Below are positions 16,817 to 21,272 of a DNA stretch of 21,272 nt, piece by piece (the stretch's first letter is position 1; every line of letters begins with the position of its first letter). A program made the position numbers and the translations under genes. The notes beneath the pieces were generated by a model, which was given only the letters and a program-made list of their open reading frames with translations, was not told the DNA's origin and did not search any database. Origin of the DNA: Chara braunii (lineage: Eukaryota; Streptophyta; Charophyceae; Charales; Characeae); contig BFEA01000036.1 in the NCBI GenBank assembly GCA_003427395.1, positions 636,062-657,333 of the forward strand, read 5' to 3'.

Positions 16817-18258
16817 CAGCCCCTAACAAATGGCATGATATATGGAGGCAGCCCCTGTTTGGGAACCCCTACGTCCTGGATGACAATGGAACCCCCTTTA
16901 GCATCAGAAACAACTCCCCATGGCTCACGTGTGCAAAAAAAGGAGTTTACACAGTAGGGGACTTGTGGGATCCTAGAGCAGATGACTGGGCAACAATTGA
17001 ACAACTGCAAATAAGACTTGAACACGCCAAGAATGTGGGTGACAGGAAGACCATGCTGTTGGAAGCCCTCCCTCTTGTATGGCGACTTGCCATCAAAACT
17101 GGTCCCACAGTTGGGGTTGATGACTGGGTTGTTAAATTCACAGACATTTCCCGCCCTCTGACTGTCCTCCGAGTCTGCAGGAACGGCGATGGGCAATGCA
17201 CACTAGAAGCATACGACCTTCAGGCGCCGGCGGCCAGGTTCTCCAAACTTTCTAGAAACGAGAACCTAGATAGGACGGAAAATTGGGGGGGGCTGATGCA
17301 AGTGCGGGTAGTGGGGGACTCACAAGAAGGCTTTTTCACATTTGAACCAACGACACCGGTTACCAAACTCCCTTTTGACCCGGCAGAGTGGGAGTGGCCA
17401 GGCCAGAAGCCCATGCATATATGGGATTATACAGTTAAAGGGGGTTATAGGGCCTCAAGCACCGCCCCGTCAATCACCAACACATATGCCATCAAGTGGG
17501 CACGAGACTCACCCCTGGACACACAGATGATAGGAGACTTGCCATGGGCTAAGTATGCTATGGTCATGCCAACCAATTTAAGAGCCCTGCAATGGCAAAT
17601 TCTCCATCGCTGCCTGCCCACGCCTGACTGGCTGGTGTCTCGCACAGACCTGGAACAAAAAGGGGTACTGTCACCCATTTGCGCCTACTGCGGCCATGCA
17701 TCGCAGCCTGCTAGGGCAACTCTGGAACACTGTCTGTTGGCCTGCCCGATGGTCAACCAATTATGGCAGTGGTGGGCTGCTGCCTTCCACTCCCTCTCAG
17801 GGGAGCATATCCCATGGGACCTTGGGTTACTATTACTGGGCAAAAAACAGCAGTTCCAGACACACTGGTCCCCTTTCGCGACCAATCTCTTCTCGTATAT
17901 GAGACTGCAGGTACTCATGCTGGCCTGGAGAGCTAGATGCTCATTCGAAAGAAGAGACCATCAGTTCGGCCTGCAGCAAGCCCAACAAGTAATAGTAGAG
18001 GAAATCAGGTCCCATACGCAAGAAGCCTGGAAAGCATTCGTCCGGGATTACAAGGAGGAGAAAGATTACCATGTTAAAGAAACCCTGAAGACAGCTTACC
18101 AGTTGCTATGGCAGGACCCGCAACATAAATTTTCTGAACTCAATGGCGAAAGTAACATCCATTGGAAGCAATGGAGGAGTACAGAACCTTTATGGCAAAG
18201 GAGACCCGCCCACTGCTTCCAGGTCCCCTTCTTGCAGCCTAACTTTGTACTTGAATGA
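16817..18258 (+). pseudogene. LINE ORF2, C-terminal part with zf-RVT domain
   Basis: This frame (open from 16768) continues the RT frame after the one-base shift: the sequence after RKRGPQQ resumes as TAPNKWHDIW. The middle has RVVGDSQEGFF and TPVTKLPFDPAEWEWPG, also found in the relic at 3731-4062. Near the C-terminus LQWQILHRCLPTPDWL leads into a C-x2-C-x12-H-x4-C motif (CAYC starting at 17680), the zinc-binding RT domain (zf-RVT) of plant LINEs, thought to assist nucleic-acid binding. It ends at a stop at 18256-18258 without further lesions. No poly(A) tail is evident downstream. Confidence 0.85.
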
Positions 18259-19271
18259 TGACACAGTTTCCCCTCCTCAAAGGACTTACTGACTTTTATT
18301 CTTAGGATTAGGACTACTGTTCCATCCCCGTTTTCTCTTGTTGCTACTGTCCCCACCCAACCTCTTCCCCCTTCTTCCCATCTATCTCTCCCCCCCCACT
18401 ATCCCTGACATGTTCCCCCCCCTCTTCCCATCTATCTCTCCTCCCCCGTCTGTCCCTGACATGATTAAGGAAGGAAGGGTGTGAAGTGAAGCAACTGCTA
18501 CACATACATACAGTAAGAAGGGAAGGGAGTGTTGTAATGGCAGCAACTGAGAGACAGTACATATCATCAGCCAGAGGAAGATGTGCAATTGCAAAAAACA
18601 GCTCAGACGGGATAGGGGAGAGGCGCATTTGGAGTGTGCAGCCACGGCCTCCCTCCTCCCGTGAAGCAAAAACAAGGAGGGATATTACCTCAATGGAACC
18701 CAGACGGTCGTTCACGAATCTTGCTGATTGGAGGAAGCCCGATGACTGGTGGCCTGCTCGGCACAGGGACTCAAACGCACTATGCAGCTCAGGAGCAGAG
18801 CTCAGTAAATGGCGTTCCATACCTCATGGGGGTGACATCTCACGGACTTTGACAGATCGGTGGCAGCAAGCAAGTTCCTCAGCAAAAGTTGCCCCGGGGT
18901 TAGGAACCACATCTCAGCAGCATCCGAACAAGAAGCTACAACAACAACAGGGGCCCTGGCCAGGCTTCCCTTCAGCAAACAGCATAGCTGAATAACAGCA
19001 TAATACCAGGAACTATCTACAATGTCTGCATCTATCTGAGAATTTCCATAGACAGTATAGATCAGTCAAGATGATACAGGGGGGTTGTGACACCTAGGAG
19101 TAGTCTCAGGAAGATCAGTTTTCGACTTCTGGGTGGGGGCTGGGTCAGTTGTTAAGTGGGGGGCCTGTAATGGGATGGGTCAACTTGCAGCTCCAAGGGA
19201 TTCAGGGTGCTCCAGAGTAGAATATAATAATGACTACAACCTCAACCTTGACATGCATTGTTGTATTAATG
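18259..19271. other. LINE downstream region; 50-bp tandem duplication
   Basis: CTTCCCATCTATCTCTCC-containing units, each ending (T/G)CCCTGACATG, repeat at about 18373-18422 and 18423-18464. Long C-runs make the minus strand a potential quadruplex former. The minus-strand frame at 18344-18820 shows no domain and is partly this repeat. The first part may be LINE 3' untranslated sequence, but its end cannot be placed. Confidence 0.4.
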
Positions 19272-19436
19272 GAACGCTGGACCCGGTTTCCAGCAGGTGT
19301 CGCTCCCCACCAATAGATGGAGCAGCCCAACAGCCAAGGCCTCAATCTCGGTGGTTCTCTTACCACTACCGGGATAGTGGCCTTACAAAAAGGGCTTTTA
19401 AGTTTTAAACCAAAAAAAAAAAAAGAGAAAAAAAAA
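19272..19436 (+). repeat. SINE-H copy f, with poly(A) tail
   Basis: This copy has head hairpin GCTGGA (19276-19281), loop CCCGGTT and TCCAGC (19289-19294), then CGCTCCCCACCAATAGATGG and about 90 bases of body. It ends in an A-rich tail interrupted by single G residues (19412-19436). It is the clearest copy for orientation. Confidence 0.7.
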
Positions 19437-19577
19437 AGAAACATGACAAGCTTTCTGCTGGACACTGGGGGAGAATCCCCTGAGGTGTGTCAAAGCTCTA
19501 GGCTGGGGCCTCCCAAGGCCCAGTGGGGGGCACCAGTGGTCCCTGCCGTTCCCCAGTCCGCACCTCTGTCATCTGCA

Positions 19578-20597
19578 TCAAATCAGGGTTTCCACCAGGG
19601 CAAGGGGGTGGGGTGGGAAAGGGTCCGGGAACTCAGATGGATGTCTCATCGGAAGGGAAGGGTCGATGTTAGTCCAGTCTTTGAAGGTGAGTTTATAATC
19701 TCTCGCAATCCCTTGTCCGTTTATGCCTACTGTGTCCCCTGACCACTCAATCTGAGCCATCCATCCCTCCCTCTGCCCCCCCAGCCATTCCACGCAAAAC
19801 CCAGTGATCCCTCTCCTTNTATCCTGNTCTGTCTNAAAGAGGTCAAGCTGAGGTTTGAGATTTCTCCATCTCCGTGTCAGGTCCAGCTGGATCAATTCTT
19901 TCATCTGCTCATACAATTCGTTTCCTTCTATCCTTACTCCCTCCATGGCTAAGGTGCATCGTTGCCACCACAGGGCCCATAGGACCGACCGTCTCCCCAG
20001 GTTATATAGTTTGCTAACGTAGGGGGCGACACCATCCATTCCTGGACAGTGCCCGGTTAGTATGGCTTGCCATGACCATGGCCAGGGGACATTTGTTGCC
20101 ATCCTCCAAATCCGGTCCCACCATCGCCATGTGAAGACTGCCACTGGGCATTGCATAAAAATGTGTTCGAAGGTCTCGTTTCTTTTCCTCCCTGGAAATA
20201 CAGACAAGCACCGGTGGCACCATGGGAGTGCTATCCCCTTCTGTTCCAGCTGCGTATGGTCAATCAACCAGGCATTTGTCGGCAGGCACCGGTGTGCAAT
20301 CTGCCACTGGAGCGAATTTATCTTCACTGGGCTAGATTTGGTTTCCTTAAACCATTTTATGGGAGTGAGGGTGGACCGGTCGACGGTCAGGTGTTGAGCC
20401 CACCTGTCGACTAAGCGGTCCATCTGACTCGTGTACTCAGGACTTCCTATCCTTAATGTTGCATATCGCCTGTCCCCCCGAGGCGTGGGGGAGTTAGGCT
20501 CATGTAGCCCTGGTATTCTAATCTTACTATGTTCTCCGTGCAGGTAGCAGACTACCCTCGCTCGTGATGTCCGGGTGCCAGAAAAGCGGTCGGCGGC
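19578..20597 (-). pseudogene. Second LINE ORF2, C-terminal part with zf-RVT
   Basis: The minus strand is open from a stop at 20598-20600 to a stop at 19578. INSLQWQIAHRCLPTNAWLI and LEQKG precede a C-x2-C...H-x4-C motif (CHRC, then FEHIFMQC), matching the zinc-binding domain of the LINE at 16817-18258 at modest identity. The segment between the RT remnant and this domain is shorter than in that LINE and lacks the LPFDP-x-EWEW block, so either this lineage differs or it was deleted. Three unresolved bases (19819, 19827 and 19835) leave codons unknown. It belongs with the next entry as one element. Confidence 0.75.
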
Positions 20598-20600
20598 CTA

Positions 20601-21074
20601 CTTCTTCCCCTGGGTGGTGTGGGGGTGTGTTGCGGCCCTCTTTCTCTCCACAGTTTAACCATTGCTGGCCATAACGGATCGACTTTGAGGTCTTGTTTTG
20701 CCCTTCCTTCCTGTGAGTGGTCAGCCACCCTTCGTGGGCCCAAGGGCAAGGACCAGCACCTGTTGGTTAACCATTGCAGTGGGTGCACTGGACGGAGGGG
20801 ATAAGAGGGACGTGCAATGCAGTGCAGCTGGATGCAGGCGTACGGGGCCCATGGGATGTTGTTCTCCAAGAGGAGGCGGATCTATAATTTGAAGAGCAAC
20901 GCCTTGATCTCTTCTTCCGGGTCAATTATTCCTAGACCGCCGTGTGTTCTACGGTGCACGATGGTGAACCACGCCACCCTTTTTATGGAATGCGTGTGAT
21001 TGTGATCATTCTTCCATAGATACGTCGTCGCCACCTGTTGCAACTTCGTGATCTGTTTTCTGTTGAGGTGCCAG

Positions 21075-21075
<1 letters not shown>
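20601..21075 (-). pseudogene. Second LINE ORF2, post-RT part with stop codon
   Basis: The minus-strand frame reads FWHLNRKQ, then YLWKN, HGGLGIIDPEEEIKALLFKL, a TAG (20882-20884), and in the same frame LLLENNIPWAPYA, LQWLTNRCW and VKLWRERGPQ. These blocks align one-to-one with the first LINE (WPLKKHQ, YLWKN, GGLGILDPE, IPWGQLA, FQWLTNRDW, LWRKRGPQ). The stop replaces a Val position in that alignment. Near 20600 a frameshift leads to the zf-RVT part. RT catalytic motifs are absent: homology ends at 21075, where a (CA)n tract begins, so the element is truncated there or interrupted by the repeat. Confidence 0.75.
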
Positions 21076-21076
<1 letters not shown>

Positions 21077-21114
<38 letters not shown>

Positions 21115-21144
21115 ACAGAGAGAGACAGAGAGAGACAGAGAGAG
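21077..21144. repeat. (CA)n and (AGAGAC)n microsatellite
   Basis: A dinucleotide AC tract (21077-21110) is followed by AGAGACAG repeats to about 21144. It sits exactly at the edge of recognisable LINE homology. Confidence 0.95.
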
Positions 21145-21244
21145 TAGCAGTGTGATCCTCGTTATGTTGCCTGTACCCCACGGGAAAGGTTGCTTGTACG
21201 CATTCATTACCAGGGTGCGTTATGTTGGAGGGAAGATCATTGCT

Positions 21245-21272
21245 ACACACGCACACACACACACACACACAC
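21245..21272. repeat. (CA)n microsatellite at window end
   Basis: An AC tract with one CACG interruption runs off the end of the window, so its true length is unknown. The 100 bases before it (21145-21244) show no recognisable gene. Confidence 0.9.

Noticed and set aside
18344-18820. 158-codon minus-strand frame
   Set aside because: Its C-terminal third is the translated 50-bp tandem duplication, and the rest has no recognisable domain.

Overview
The window looks like repeat-rich nuclear DNA of a eukaryote. It contains decayed non-LTR retrotransposons with the plant-type reverse transcriptase (RT) and C-terminal zinc-binding domain, a Penelope-like RT reading frame, several kinds of short interspersed elements (SINEs) with A-rich tails, long GTT/AAC microsatellites and an organelle-type tRNA-Ser(UGA). 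There are no operons, no Shine-Dalgarno sites and no run of intact host genes. My best guess is a streptophyte, most likely a charophyte alga such as Chara. This rests on remembered protein style and was not tested by any search.

Layout. 1-740: tandem low-copy repeats. 737-1916: a large (GTT)n region whose minus strand reads as an Asn-rich frame, followed by a 103-bp tandem repeat. 2160-2400: a GC-rich island. 3254-4312: three SINE-like copies around a fragment of LINE coding sequence. 4620-5110: a second (GTT/GCT)n tract. 5190-5347: a small inverted-repeat structure. 7167-7254: tRNA-Ser(UGA)-like gene. 7649-8776 (minus): an uninterrupted Penelope-like RT frame. 9568-9810 and 11611-11896: SINE pairs. 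10743-11303: a second copy of the Asn-rich repeat. 11900-13940: no recognisable gene. 13941-15412: more SINE-like copies and a 100-bp tandem repeat. 15593-18258 (plus): a long LINE coding region broken by one stop and one frameshift. 19272-19436 (plus): SINE with poly(A). 19578-21075 (minus): a second, 5'-truncated LINE ending upstream in a (CA)n tract.

How the parts fit. The only protein functions I can support are those of retroelements: RT for copying RNA into DNA, with the SINEs as likely non-autonomous users of LINE machinery. The most interesting signal is a family of about ten short elements (SINE-H here) with a conserved 7-nt loop (CCCGGTT) on a 6-bp stem, compensatory base changes between copies, a shared distal module and an A-rich end. 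A separate tRNA-derived SINE family (S1) is present in two copies. Nothing in the window supports a new defence, metabolic or signalling system.
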